From NCBI GenBank assembly GCA_017302835.1, contig JAFLCC010000003.1, positions 62,001-126,000 on the forward strand: a stretch of DNA of 64,000 nt, read 5' to 3'. The notes beneath the pieces were generated by a model. That model had not been told where the DNA came from. It saw only the letters and a program-made list of their open reading frames with translations, and searched no databases. Each line of letters begins with the position of its first letter. The first letter of the stretch is position 1. Shown here piece after piece: positions 54,166 through 63,274 of the stretch. This DNA comes from Deltaproteobacteria bacterium. GTDB lineage: Bacteria > Bdellovibrionota > Bdellovibrionia > Bdellovibrionales > Bdellovibrionaceae. The position numbers were made by a program, and so were the translations under genes.

Positions 54166-54422
54166 AAACCTTTTTAACGATCACCATTTCAATGATTTTA
54201 ACTTTTTCAAGTATTGCCTATTCAGAAACTAAAAGGCCTGACCCTAACTTAAATAAAGCAAGAAACTTATCGACCGTCATTGCCCCAGGCTGTACTGAGT
54301 TTGTGCACCCTTGCTCTGGGCAAGCCGCGGCAGCATCACTCAACGCAGTCACGACACCTTCGAGCAAAACTGTCATAAAACCGCCAGCCGCTGCCGCCGC
54401 ATCAGGAGCTAGTACGAAGTGA
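54162..54422 (+). CDS. Small secreted Ala-rich protein, apparent CTG start
   Basis: 86 residues if translation starts at CTG 54162, which has a perfect GGAGG six bases upstream and overlaps the previous stop (CTGA). That start yields a full signal peptide (MKTFLTITISMILTFSSIAY followed by SETK); starting at the first ATG (54192) would cut the signal in half and has no site. The mature part has two Cys (APGCTEFVHPCSG) and an Ala/Pro-rich tail (KPPAAAAASGAS). Its stop overlaps the GTG of the following gene. Function unknown; it may be a linker or partner of its neighbours. Confidence 0.7.
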   Translation: MKTFLTITISMILTFSSIAYSETKRPDPNLNKARNLSTVIAPGCTEFVHPCSGQAAAASLNAVTTPSSKTVIKPPAAAAASGASTK

Positions 54423-57400
54423 TTTATTCCTATCGTCTTATCTCTTTTTTAATCGTGTTTTCGAGCAGTGTCTTCGCTGCAGGACCTTACTGTCCTTCGG
54501 CACCTGCAAATTGTAATTTCAAAAACGTAGAAGAGGGCCTTAAAGAACTCAAAGAAGGGCGCTTCTTTAATTTACTTAAAAGCCCAGACTCTTTTTGTAA
54601 GGGTCATCTTACGCAAGGGGTTAAGCCAGAGGCAGTAATGCCTGAGCTTATGGCCGACCCAAGATTTACTCTCTATGTAACACCTCAGATTTCACAGTGC
54701 TGGAAAGAAGGCGGTGCTAATTCCACAAAATTAGAAACATTGAGTCGCTACGCTTATATTCAAAAACGATTTGATGATAACGCTGACAATTTACTTGATT
54801 ACCAAGTATTTGCTGACGCTGTCCTTGGTAACGAGCCGTTGGCTGGGGTCGACTGCAAACAAGAGGCACCAGAGTTAGTCGGACTTGTGAGCAAGTGCCA
54901 AGATCTAAAAGCGAATTGCAAAAAATCAGACATGTCCCAAACACTGGCACAGAGTTTTATTGATGAATATAAATCTCAACATATAAAAAGTATCGAAGGC
55001 CGTTTTAAAGAGGCCAAAAATATTTGGGAAGACTGCTCACCCCGTCAGAAATCAGGTAAGAATTGTAAAGATGCTAAAAAAGAAATGGGTCAAACCGCAT
55101 TCAGACTTCAAGTTTTTTATGCAAATTACCAGTGGGCACAAGAAGACAAATTTCTAGAATTGATTGGTAAACGAGGATTCGAAGACGTAAATTTAGTGAC
55201 TAAAGCACTTAAGACTCAAGTAGCAGAAAATAGAAGGAATGTAGCCACGCAATTAAAGGAACTAACGACGGCCTCGCAATGTTTACTAAGAAATAATTGC
55301 GACTCGGATAAAGTTAATGATGTTCTAGAGCGCACTAAACCTTTAGCAGAACTAGATTTTTTAAAAAAAGGCGCTTCAAAAGAATTAAATCAAAGTCGCG
55401 CCGCTGTCGCGCAGTTCGTATCGTATAATAACTGCCTCGACGACATGGGCGAATCACAAAGAAAAACTTCAAAGACACTATGGTCATCAGGAGTTGGCGC
55501 CGTGGGTGCCGTTGTCACGATGGGTGGTAGTTTAGTTGTCACGGGTTTGACGGCCGCTGGGCGTGTTGCTATGGGTGCCGCCGTTGTTGGTAGCCGTGCC
55601 GCTTCGGTCGGCAAAGCCGCTTTGTTACTTGGGCAAGCCGTCGATGGAACCGTCGCAGTCCAATCGGTGCACGAAGCCTCTGGCCACTGCGGTAGCAAAT
55701 CGACAGGTTATTTTAAACCTACAGAAAAAGCGGCCGGCCCACAAGCCTGCGGGATTCCAACCGCAGGGCAAATGAATTTCAAAAAAGAGTACGATGGTTG
55801 TGTTCTCGATGTTGTCCTGGGTGCTGCTGGCGGCGCGAGTCTGGTCGTGGGCTTAAAGAACATGTCCAATGCACGACAACTTGCTGAAGCGGAACAAGCA
55901 TCCGGCGTCGCTAAAGCAACTACTACGGGTGAAAATGCAACCAAGGGAATGGGTCCGATCGAGTCGATCTCTCCCACAACAGGTGCAGAAAAAGCTACGC
56001 CATCTAAATTAGTCAGCGATGGCGACTATATCTCTATTCAGTCTGCCGGAAATGAAAGAAAATTTGCGATGGTTTTGCAAACTCAAGAAAGCGCAACTGG
56101 CACACTTTATCAAATCGCAACAAAATCAACAGACGGTAAAGTCACTAAAAAATGGATTGGTCAAAAAGAATTTGAGGGCCTAAAACCCAGCCTCAGTGAA
56201 GCATCAAGGACTTCATTCGGTTCAGCAAATATCAATAAAGATTTAGCTCAATCCGCCATTCAAAATATTTCTCGCGGTTCGCCACCTGAAAAAGTTCGCG
56301 CGGTCGTTGGAAAATTAAATGATGCCTATGATGGAGGAGAAGCCCGACTGAAAATTGCAAGCAAGTTGATGGGTAGAGATCTTAACGAGGTCGAGAAAAA
56401 ATGGATCATGGCTGCACACAATACCCACACTGACACGGCCTATGGCGATATTGGCTCTGTCAAAGTGCGCGATAAAATTAAAGCCGGCGAAGGTCGCCCA
56501 AGATCTATCGATAGCAAGCAAACACGGATGCTGATGGAATATGGAATTACAGGCACAGAAACTGGATACAGGGTTTCCCTTCGCGCTCCAGTACCTAATA
56601 GTAAATTGAACGGCACCGATCACTACACGCTTGTTAATGGGGAGAAATCGCTCAAAGTACAGATCACCCAATCTGTGGTTCAAGAAGGGGTCATCTACCA
56701 TAAGGTAGAAGTTCCGGGTTACCCAGGTCAGTACCGAGCGATGACTGAAGATCAGCTGTTAACGATGATCAAACCAAAAACCGAATCGATGGCTGTCAGA
56801 GTTGAATCGGCCGTTGCGAAAGTGGACGATGTCCCCACTCCGTCCGTTCAAACGCCACCAGTTCAAACGCCACCAGTTCAAACGCCGAAAACGACTGTGC
56901 GTCCAGAACCAAAATCACTGAATCCAAGCGCAGCCAACTTCATCGAAGCTCTTAATCAAGCTCAGATGAAAACCGTAGTTAACACAAATCGCGTGGAAAA
57001 ACTAAATGGAAACTCGGTGACCAAACCCCAGCGCATGCGCGAACGTATCGGCATCGAACTAGGTATCACCGATGCCAATCGCCGTGCTGCGATTGCCTAC
57101 TCGCCCGTTGCAGATTCAAAAACAATGACCAATGCGTTACAAAAGGCACTGGGCGCCGATTCCAATGTCGACATTAAACAATTACGTCAAACGATGAGCT
57201 TTAATCCTGCGAGCGGCTATGTCTTGCGAAGCGAGTTTGTAAATGCTGCAAAGTTCGTTGAAGAAATTAATGCCAAAGGCGGAGTAAAAGCATTGGACAA
57301 ATTACCTCTTTCCGCGAGCGAGCGCGAGGCTTTAAACGCCGTGATGGCCAGGGCCCCTGCTTATGCTAGCTATGTCGATCCAAAAGTTCGTCCACTGGGC

Positions 57401-58771
57401 CAACTCAAAATCAGAAACTCACCGGTGGAAGCAACTAACCCAAATCGAGACGTGGTCGTTAAAGATGCTCAAGGACAAACAGTACAAGGTAGAGAAACGA
57501 TTCGACAACTGGGATCTGATGGAGAAAGCCTTTCGACTGTGAAATATACAAAACCGGATGGAACAGAATCTTCAATCACCGTGCGCACGTCTGAAACTAC
57601 GGATGTGGCCGAAGCTCAACGATTGCAAAGCTTTGATCGCGGAATCACTGAACGCGCTAACGCCAATCGCGCCGCACACATCTCAGCTAGCGAAAAATCG
57701 GGTTACGTAAATCCTCATGGTGTGCGTCGTTCTGAAATCGCCCCCAACCGCGAAGTTAATGTCCAAATCAATACACCCGATGGTGTTAAAGATGTCGAAG
57801 CCGTTGTGCAAGGTGCTCCTTACAAAAGTGTTAACGGTACACAAGAAGTTCAAGTTCGATATCAAGATGGCGTTCATAATGGCAAACCAGTTATTCGATA
57901 CACATCGGTTGCCATTGATAAAATTGAACACGTAAAACCCCCGGTCGTAACAGCACCCACTAACGTAGTCGCCGTTGAATTCAAACCCATTGACGAAGTC
58001 ATCCGAAAACCTGCAGACAGAGCCTTGGACGCTAGTTCTTACGAGGGCCAAGCCTTTAGACGAACGGCAGATTCCGAAGGCGCCGATATCCTTTTAGATC
58101 GACGTATTGGAGAACGCGCCCATGTCGAGGCCTTAAGGCAAGGGATCAAAGAGGATTATCTGCTTTTAAGAGAAGCCATAGTCAAAGACAGGAATGAAAT
58201 GCAGGTTTCGCAAATTGGAAAAACAGACGATGCTCGATTTAATCCACGCGTGTTCTACGCGCATCAATCTAGTGAATACCATGCCGCAGTTAGCGCACCA
58301 AAAGGTAGCCCCGCAGCAGCCGGCAAAGAGGATGCGGAACTCGCTTACAAAGGCCGGATGGCCTATGATGCTGAAGGAAATGTAACAAGATCCAACTCGG
58401 CTCGTGATGTTGCCCTTAGAACAGCGCGCACTCGTGGTATGTCTCCGGAAGAAATTGTTAAATTAGAAAAATGGATGGATGCTTACGACCAGGCGGCCCC
58501 TCGCGTACGCGCTGTCGAGCGTGCCGAAGCTGCCCAAAAAGAATTCGAAGCTGTAAAGCAAACTCTGCAAAAGGCTTTGAAAAATGACTCGGGAATACCG
58601 CCGATGGTTCAGACCACGTTTGAAAAAATGGCGCAAAGTCTGAATGATCTTCAATTAACGCCCGAACAAAAAAAGGCGTCCGAAGTTGCACTTAAAAAAA
58701 TCAGATGCGCTCGACCAGAGTGGAAAATCAAGGACAACCAATTCCCGACATTTAATTTGAAGTGCGATTAG
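54419..58771 (+). CDS. Giant secreted multi-domain protein, 1450 aa
   Basis: Starts at GTG overlapping the previous TGA. Signal peptide RLISFLIVFSSSVFA. A Cys-rich helical part (about 25-350) is followed by Gly/Ala-rich hydrophobic segments (350-420 and 459-482), then at least three related beta modules of about 60 residues (about 531-590, 716-785, 1111-1174), each with the pattern basic strand, long strand, K-P or I-K-P exit (GLKPS, TMIKPK, HVKPP), separated by helical regions. At about 647, ASKLMGRDLNEVEKKWIMAA begins a helical motif ending MLMEYGITG. A Pro-Val-Gln-Thr repeat lies near 810. Carboxy end is charged and helical. GC-rich coding unlike the flanks. I cannot assign a function; surface assembly or effector delivery with the RHS protein is a guess. 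Confidence 0.75.
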   Translation: MIYSYRLISFLIVFSSSVFAAGPYCPSAPANCNFKNVEEGLKELKEGRFFNLLKSPDSFCKGHLTQGVKPEAVMPELMADPRFTLYVTPQISQCWKEGGANSTKLETLSRYAYIQKRFDDNADNLLDYQVFADAVLGNEPLAGVDCKQEAPELVGLVSKCQDLKANCKKSDMSQTLAQSFIDEYKSQHIKSIEGRFKEAKNIWEDCSPRQKSGKNCKDAKKEMGQTAFRLQVFYANYQWAQEDKFLELIGKRGFEDVNLVTKALKTQVAENRRNVATQLKELTTASQCLLRNNCDSDKVNDVLERTKPLAELDFLKKGASKELNQSRAAVAQFVSYNNCLDDMGESQRKTSKTLWSSGVGAVGAVVTMGGSLVVTGLTAAGRVAMGAAVVGSRAASVGKAALLLGQAVDGTVAVQSVHEASGHCGSKSTGYFKPTEKAAGPQACGIPTAGQMNFKKEYDGCVLDVVLGAAGGASLVVGLKNMSNARQLAEAEQASGVAKATTTGENATKGMGPIESISPTTGAEKATPSKLVSDGDYISIQSAGNERKFAMVLQTQESATGTLYQIATKSTDGKVTKKWIGQKEFEGLKPSLSEASRTSFGSANINKDLAQSAIQNISRGSPPEKVRAVVGKLNDAYDGGEARLKIASKLMGRDLNEVEKKWIMAAHNTHTDTAYGDIGSVKVRDKIKAGEGRPRSIDSKQTRMLMEYGITGTETGYRVSLRAPVPNSKLNGTDHYTLVNGEKSLKVQITQSVVQEGVIYHKVEVPGYPGQYRAMTEDQLLTMIKPKTESMAVRVESAVAKVDDVPTPSVQTPPVQTPPVQTPKTTVRPEPKSLNPSAANFIEALNQAQMKTVVNTNRVEKLNGNSVTKPQRMRERIGIELGITDANRRAAIAYSPVADSKTMTNALQKALGADSNVDIKQLRQTMSFNPASGYVLRSEFVNAAKFVEEINAKGGVKALDKLPLSASEREALNAVMARAPAYASYVDPKVRPLGQLKIRNSPVEATNPNRDVVVKDAQGQTVQGRETIRQLGSDGESLSTVKYTKPDGTESSITVRTSETTDVAEAQRLQSFDRGITERANANRAAHISASEKSGYVNPHGVRRSEIAPNREVNVQINTPDGVKDVEAVVQGAPYKSVNGTQEVQVRYQDGVHNGKPVIRYTSVAIDKIEHVKPPVVTAPTNVVAVEFKPIDEVIRKPADRALDASSYEGQAFRRTADSEGADILLDRRIGERAHVEALRQGIKEDYLLLREAIVKDRNEMQVSQIGKTDDARFNPRVFYAHQSSEYHAAVSAPKGSPAAAGKEDAELAYKGRMAYDAEGNVTRSNSARDVALRTARTRGMSPEEIVKLEKWMDAYDQAAPRVRAVERAEAAQKEFEAVKQTLQKALKNDSGIPPMVQTTFEKMAQSLNDLQLTPEQKKASEVALKKIRCARPEWKIKDNQFPTFNLKCD
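56846..56890 (+). repeat. 15-bp tandem repeat inside the giant gene
   Basis: Three units of GTTCAAACGCCACCA (the last ends CGAAA) code for V-Q-T-P-P in series, a flexible linker. Sequence nearly identical between units, so copy number may vary between strains. Confidence 0.8.
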
Positions 58772-58882
58772 AGAGGCTTGGCTACTTAAAGCTTCCTGGC
58801 ACAGACCCTTTTGCAGGCGGAACTTTTTAATATTCTCGCCTAAAAGGCTTTCTAGTTCTTGAGGGTTTTTGATTGTATTTAT
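58772..58882 (-). pseudogene. Truncated XRE-type helix-turn-helix gene at the edge of the GC-rich block
   Basis: On the minus strand, 37 codons read NTIKNPQELESLLGENIKKF, then RLQKGLCQEALSSQAS, the start of an XRE/HTH_3 DNA-binding domain (canonical: LGxxIRxLRxxxGLSQExLAxxAG). AAAGGAG lies six bases before an ATA (58880-58882) in the place of the start codon; ATG to ATA is likely. The match ends at the base after the stop of the giant gene, as though the block had been inserted there. The remaining 58883-59047 shows nothing but the pfkA ribosome site. Confidence 0.7.
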
Positions 58883-59047
58883 AATAGACTCCTTTAAAGC
58901 TATTAACGTCTATATCTAAAATAAAAGCTTTATTCAAAGCTCTTATAGTTCATCACAAGCCTTGTACCACAGCTTTCTTGTCTAAATCAAAAATACAGTC
59001 CATCATATAATCTAATAGCAGAGAATAAGTTTCTGGAGGGTAGTCAA

Positions 59048-60079
59048 ATGATAAGACGTATTGGGATACTTACAGGTGGTGGTGATGCTCCTGGCTTAAA
59101 TGGAATCATTGAGTCCTGCTCTCGAAGTTTAATCCAAGCAGGCTATCAAGTCTTTGGAATTCAAGATGGCTTTGAGGGGGTCTATGCGCAAAAATACTTT
59201 CAAATTACTAAAGAACAAATTCTTGGAATCCATTCTGAATCAGGAACTTTATTAGGAACTTCAAACAAATCAACAACGCGCGGGCAAGAAGAACAATTTT
59301 TAAACTGTTATAGGAAATTAAATTTGGAGGGTCTCATTGTTGCCGGGGGTGATGGGACATTTCAAGCACTGAAAGCTTTTGAAAATCAAATTCCAATAAT
59401 TGGCGTTCCCAAAACGATAGACAACGATCTTTCTGGAACAGAAATGACCTTTGGTTTTGATACCGCTTGCTCCGTTGTCGCAGATTCTGTGGACTCACTA
59501 AGGCATACCGCTTTGGCACACAAACGAATTATTTTAGTTGAAACCATGGGCCGCACTGCCGGCTGGATGGCCCTTGGTGGAGGGCTTGCCAGTTACTCTG
59601 ATGTCATTTTAATTCCCGAGAGACCCTTTCAAAAACAAGCTCTCAAGAATTTTATTTTAGAACAGCAAAAATCTCGCAGAGGACTTATGATCACGGTCTC
59701 TGAAGGCGCCTTTGCGATGGGAGAGTCTGCAAAAGTAGCCTTCAGAGTAGAAGCCTCTCCTCAAAAAGATAGATTTGGTGGCATTTCAGAAGAGCTCGCT
59801 CGTTGGCTTGAAGTCGAAACGGGTTGGGAATCTAGACATGTTATTTTAGGTCATCTTCAACGCTCACATGCTCCGACAACGACAGATCGTTTTTTAACTT
59901 TAAGCATGGGCGTAGAGGCTGCGAATATGGTTTTTGAACAAGCTTGGAAACAAGCTGTTGTTTATAGAAAAGGTCAAGTCACCCGCGCCCCCATCAGCGA
60001 TCTGATGAAGGAACCTCGACTTGTACCTACAGAACATGAGTGGATTCAAAAAGCTAAATCTCTAGGAATTTTTATTTAA
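59048..60079 (+). CDS. pfkA: 6-phosphofructokinase
   Basis: Glycolytic kinase. 343 residues with GILTGGGDAPGLNGII, the nucleotide-binding VAGGDGTFQAL, PKTIDNDLSGTEMTFGF, METMGRTAGWMALGGG type motif (VETMGRTAGWMA) and LGHLQRSHAPTTTDR. The residue pair that tells donors apart is mixed: Gly in GGDGT (ATP-type; PPi enzymes have GGDD) with Lys in PKTIDND (present in PPi types and in ATP enzymes of the long-chain group). So ATP use is likelier, but not certain. GGAGG eight bases before ATG. Confidence 0.93.
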   Translation: MIRRIGILTGGGDAPGLNGIIESCSRSLIQAGYQVFGIQDGFEGVYAQKYFQITKEQILGIHSESGTLLGTSNKSTTRGQEEQFLNCYRKLNLEGLIVAGGDGTFQALKAFENQIPIIGVPKTIDNDLSGTEMTFGFDTACSVVADSVDSLRHTALAHKRIILVETMGRTAGWMALGGGLASYSDVILIPERPFQKQALKNFILEQQKSRRGLMITVSEGAFAMGESAKVAFRVEASPQKDRFGGISEELARWLEVETGWESRHVILGHLQRSHAPTTTDRFLTLSMGVEAANMVFEQAWKQAVVYRKGQVTRAPISDLMKEPRLVPTEHEWIQKAKSLGIFI

Positions 60080-60234
60080 GCTGACTCGTGTTCTTGATTC
60101 TCAAATTGAGACATTATTTTAATGAACTGAACCCAAATCAAATATAGTTCTAATAGGTTGATTATAAAAATACTTATAACAAGATTTTAGTAATTCTCTA
60201 AAAATTCGATATGATGAAGGGATAGGGGGGAGTG

Positions 60235-61911
60235 ATGAAATCTATTAATTTCACTTTCTTAATGGCATTTATTTTTTTTACTTCACTATTTTTCGACGTG
60301 GAGGTGAGAGCTTTTGATCCCGGAGAGGGTCCCTGTCCTAGCGGGTATAAAAAAATTTTTCTACGGGAAACTGGAATTAGAAGAATATACGATTGCATAT
60401 CAACGGGATCTGCACCAACCCAAGCAGATGTACGTAAAATAGACCAAGAAAAGTCAACTTCTAACCCGAAACAAAGATCAGCATCACAGTCATCTAGAAG
60501 AGGCTCGGATCAAGCCAATCAAAAAAGAGGAAATGATAAAGACGGTTCTAAAAACGCTGATAAAAGTGGTAATTCTGCGGCCGAAGATGAGGTAAACAAA
60601 AGGGATCCAAATAAGGATCACGAAAATCAAAAGGAAGCATGCTTAAATGAGAAAGGAACTCTGCTCTGTGAAGAAGGGGAATGTTTCTGTAAAAAAGATC
60701 AAGATAATGAATCCCCTACCGAAGAGAAAGCGAATCCTGCGGCGGCTCAGTGTATGAGTGAGTTTGGGAGGTTAGTTCAGGAATGTAATAAGGAAGCAGA
60801 TAATGCTATGACTAGCTGTAATGATGAGAATGAGGCGATGCAAGCAGCTGCAAATGCAGCAAAATCAATTGGTGCCGGGGCTGTGGTGAGTATTCAAGTT
60901 GCCTGTTCCAAAATAAATGACATTTCTAAATTAGCCAACGAGGCTTTTGCAGGCTGGCAGTCTTTATGTTCAGCATATCAAGGAGGATGCCAAGAGAACT
61001 GCAAAAAAGCGAGGGAGATTCTAAACAGTGATTGTATGGATGGCGCAACGAGGGAAGAAATGAGAAGCGAACATCAGTCTAAGATCAATAAAAACATCGT
61101 GCAGTGTGAGTCATATAAGCAGAAGCTTTTCGACGCAGCTCAACATGCGGTGGCGGCGATTGCTCAGACGAAAGCGTCTGAGCAATGTAAGAAAGATACC
61201 ACTGCGGATTTGAATAAAACTATTAATTTGGATCAGTGTAAGAATAATCCTAATACACCGATGTGCATGGATATGCAGAAGTGTTCTAATCCTACCTTTG
61301 CCGCTCAAAATCCAGTTTGTTATTGTGTGAGTAATCCAACGAGTCCTACTTGTTTGCAAGTGAATGGAAATTTTGGAAATAAGGGATTATCGATGGGGGC
61401 CACTATTCCTGGGGTTAAAAATGAAAAGGGCGAAAACATGCCGGGAATGAACTCCAATGGCAATGCAGAGGCTAATCCTTTTCCCGGTTTTAATAATGGT
61501 GGTGGGCAAGCTGATGGCGCATCTGTCGGCGGGAGGCAAGGTGATGCAGGTTCTGCAGGATCTGGAAAAATGGGCGCGGATAATGGTGCTGGCAATGGAA
61601 AAGGTGGGTATGGATCTGGAAATGAGAAAGATGGAATTAAAGTGAATAGTGGAACTTATGGAGGCGGAGGAAGTGGCTACTTTGGTCCCAATTATGGTGG
61701 GGCTGGAGGCGGAGCGCTTGGAGGGGCAAATAATCCAACAGGAGCGCGAAGGGATATTGCTAAATTTGATCCACGTAAATACATTGTGGGTCAAGGTGGA
61801 CAAGGTGAATATCTGAATGGACCAAACGGAAATATTTTTAAAATTATGAAGTTACGTTATGAGGAAAATAGATCTACATTCCTGCCAGAGACTTTTGTTC
61901 TAAAAAAATAA
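60235..61911 (+). CDS. Secreted Cys-rich and Gly-rich protein of unknown function
   Basis: 558 residues from ATG 60235 (GTG one codon earlier is an alternative; the run of six Gs is the ribosome site). Signal peptide NFTFLMAFIFFTSLFFDVEV. Then an acidic/basic low-complexity part (65-150), a helical Cys-rich part (about 160-370, with CNKEADNAMTSCNDENEAM and CQENCKKAREILNSDC), and a Gly/Asn-rich linker (about 380-520, for example GGGGSGYFGPNYGGAGGGAL). The carboxy end (DPRKYIVGQGGQGEYLNGPN, then NIFKIMKLRYEENRSTFLPE) looks folded. Perhaps a surface or stalk protein. No family recognised. Confidence 0.75.
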   Translation: MKSINFTFLMAFIFFTSLFFDVEVRAFDPGEGPCPSGYKKIFLRETGIRRIYDCISTGSAPTQADVRKIDQEKSTSNPKQRSASQSSRRGSDQANQKRGNDKDGSKNADKSGNSAAEDEVNKRDPNKDHENQKEACLNEKGTLLCEEGECFCKKDQDNESPTEEKANPAAAQCMSEFGRLVQECNKEADNAMTSCNDENEAMQAAANAAKSIGAGAVVSIQVACSKINDISKLANEAFAGWQSLCSAYQGGCQENCKKAREILNSDCMDGATREEMRSEHQSKINKNIVQCESYKQKLFDAAQHAVAAIAQTKASEQCKKDTTADLNKTINLDQCKNNPNTPMCMDMQKCSNPTFAAQNPVCYCVSNPTSPTCLQVNGNFGNKGLSMGATIPGVKNEKGENMPGMNSNGNAEANPFPGFNNGGGQADGASVGGRQGDAGSAGSGKMGADNGAGNGKGGYGSGNEKDGIKVNSGTYGGGGSGYFGPNYGGAGGGALGGANNPTGARRDIAKFDPRKYIVGQGGQGEYLNGPNGNIFKIMKLRYEENRSTFLPETFVLKK

Positions 61912-61914
61912 TTC

Positions 61915-63159
61915 TTAAATTAAGTTATGGAGTGATTGAATGGATTTCTCAAGATGAGTTTTTTCTAGGATAAGGACGAGGCTTAGCGAGCTACAGAAGG
62001 AACTGACTATCGGGACATGTTCATTTTTAAGTTGAGAATATATTTTTTCTTGTAACTCAAAATTTAGCAGTCCAGTGCAGGTAAGAGTTACGCAGGAAAG
62101 CTGTTCGTCTAAAATTGAAAATGAAAAAGTTTCTTTTTTGATTTGTTCCAAAGTTTCTGCCGGAGCGGTGATCGTGATCAAATGTTCTGACTGGATACTT
62201 AAAATTTGTGGAAAAATAATTTCTTTGTTTTGAAATTCATTTTTTAACCTTGTTAAGTTCTCGTGGAAAGATTCTTCCTTAAGTTTTATTCTTAAAATAT
62301 CCCTGAAAGAGTTAATCGCTAATATTTTTGGTGTTTCGAATTGATGAGTGTCAGATTGAAAGATCATTTGTAATTCCTTATTTTTGAAAGAGTTGATCCA
62401 GGTACCTTGCGATGAAGATATTTCTGCAGAGCCAATGTAAAGTTTTACATTTTTTCGAGCGGCTAATTCAGCAGAGCGGTAGTGAAGTACTTTGGCCCCC
62501 CAAAAAGTCATTTCCATAAGCTCTTCGTAGTGGAGTTTCTGCAAGGGAATGGCATTGGGTACCACATGAGGATCAGCAGTGTAGATAGCGGGGACTTCTT
62601 TTAAAATTTCACATTGTGTGGCTTGCAAAGACGCGGCGATAGCAACGGCAGAGGTATCGCTTCCACCGCGGCCAAGGGTGGTAATTTCTTTTGATAATGG
62701 ACTCACTCCTTGAAATCCAGCAAGGATAACAATTTTGTTTTTATTTAATTCTTCAAGGACACGTGAGGGCTTGACCCCAATAATTTTAGCATCCACGTGT
62801 GAACTGTTTGTCAAAATTCCAGCTTGACTCCCAGTAAAACTAATAGCTTCAAGTCCTTGATCAAGGAGGGCCATCGATAGCAAGGACATGGAAATTCTTT
62901 CCCCGACTGAAAGTAACATATCCATTTCTCTTTGGCTGGGTCGACTAGACACTTGGTTGGCCAATTCAATAAGATTATTCGTGGTCTTTCCCATGGCTGA
63001 TACCACGATAACTAAAGATTCCCCATGGAGAGAGTCTTTCTTGATCCTTTGAGCAACGGCTTTGATTTTAGCAGGTGAAGAAACCGTAGCTCCGCCAAAC
63101 TTTTTTATCGTGATCAGTTTTTGGGTTGAGGTAATTTGAGTTGTCGTAACGATATTCAT
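61915..63159 (-). CDS. lysC: Aspartate kinase
   Basis: First step of the lysine/threonine/methionine branch. 414 residues with KKFGGATVSSPAKIKAVAQR (kinase loop), ISMSLLSMALLDQGLEA, LGRGGSDTSAVAIAASLQ and LQKLHYEELMEMTFWGAKVL; two ACT-like regulatory parts at the end (about 260-400). It carries no homoserine dehydrogenase domain. The stop is three bases from that of the convergent Gly-rich gene. Confidence 0.93.
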   Translation of the reverse strand: MNIVTTTQITSTQKLITIKKFGGATVSSPAKIKAVAQRIKKDSLHGESLVIVVSAMGKTTNNLIELANQVSSRPSQREMDMLLSVGERISMSLLSMALLDQGLEAISFTGSQAGILTNSSHVDAKIIGVKPSRVLEELNKNKIVILAGFQGVSPLSKEITTLGRGGSDTSAVAIAASLQATQCEILKEVPAIYTADPHVVPNAIPLQKLHYEELMEMTFWGAKVLHYRSAELAARKNVKLYIGSAEISSSQGTWINSFKNKELQMIFQSDTHQFETPKILAINSFRDILRIKLKEESFHENLTRLKNEFQNKEIIFPQILSIQSEHLITITAPAETLEQIKKETFSFSILDEQLSCVTLTCTGLLNFELQEKIYSQLKNEHVPIVSSFCSSLSLVLILEKTHLEKSIQSLHNLI

Positions 63160-63274
63160 GAAAACCTTTCCAATCTAGAATAAAGCCCAATTTTTAAAAG
63201 TCAAATTATTGACCCGGGGGGAAGGAAGAAAAATCTGTTATGATGAAATGGAGTTGAAATAGAAAGGAATTCGA

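Noticed and set aside
55390-56701. Minus-strand frames opposite the giant gene
   Set aside because: Shadows of the GC-rich coding strand; no starts with ribosome sites and no recognisable motifs.
61320-61803. Long minus-strand frames opposite the Gly-rich protein
   Set aside because: They arise from the Gly/Asn-rich repeats; no ribosome site, Pro/Ser/Ile-rich mirror composition.
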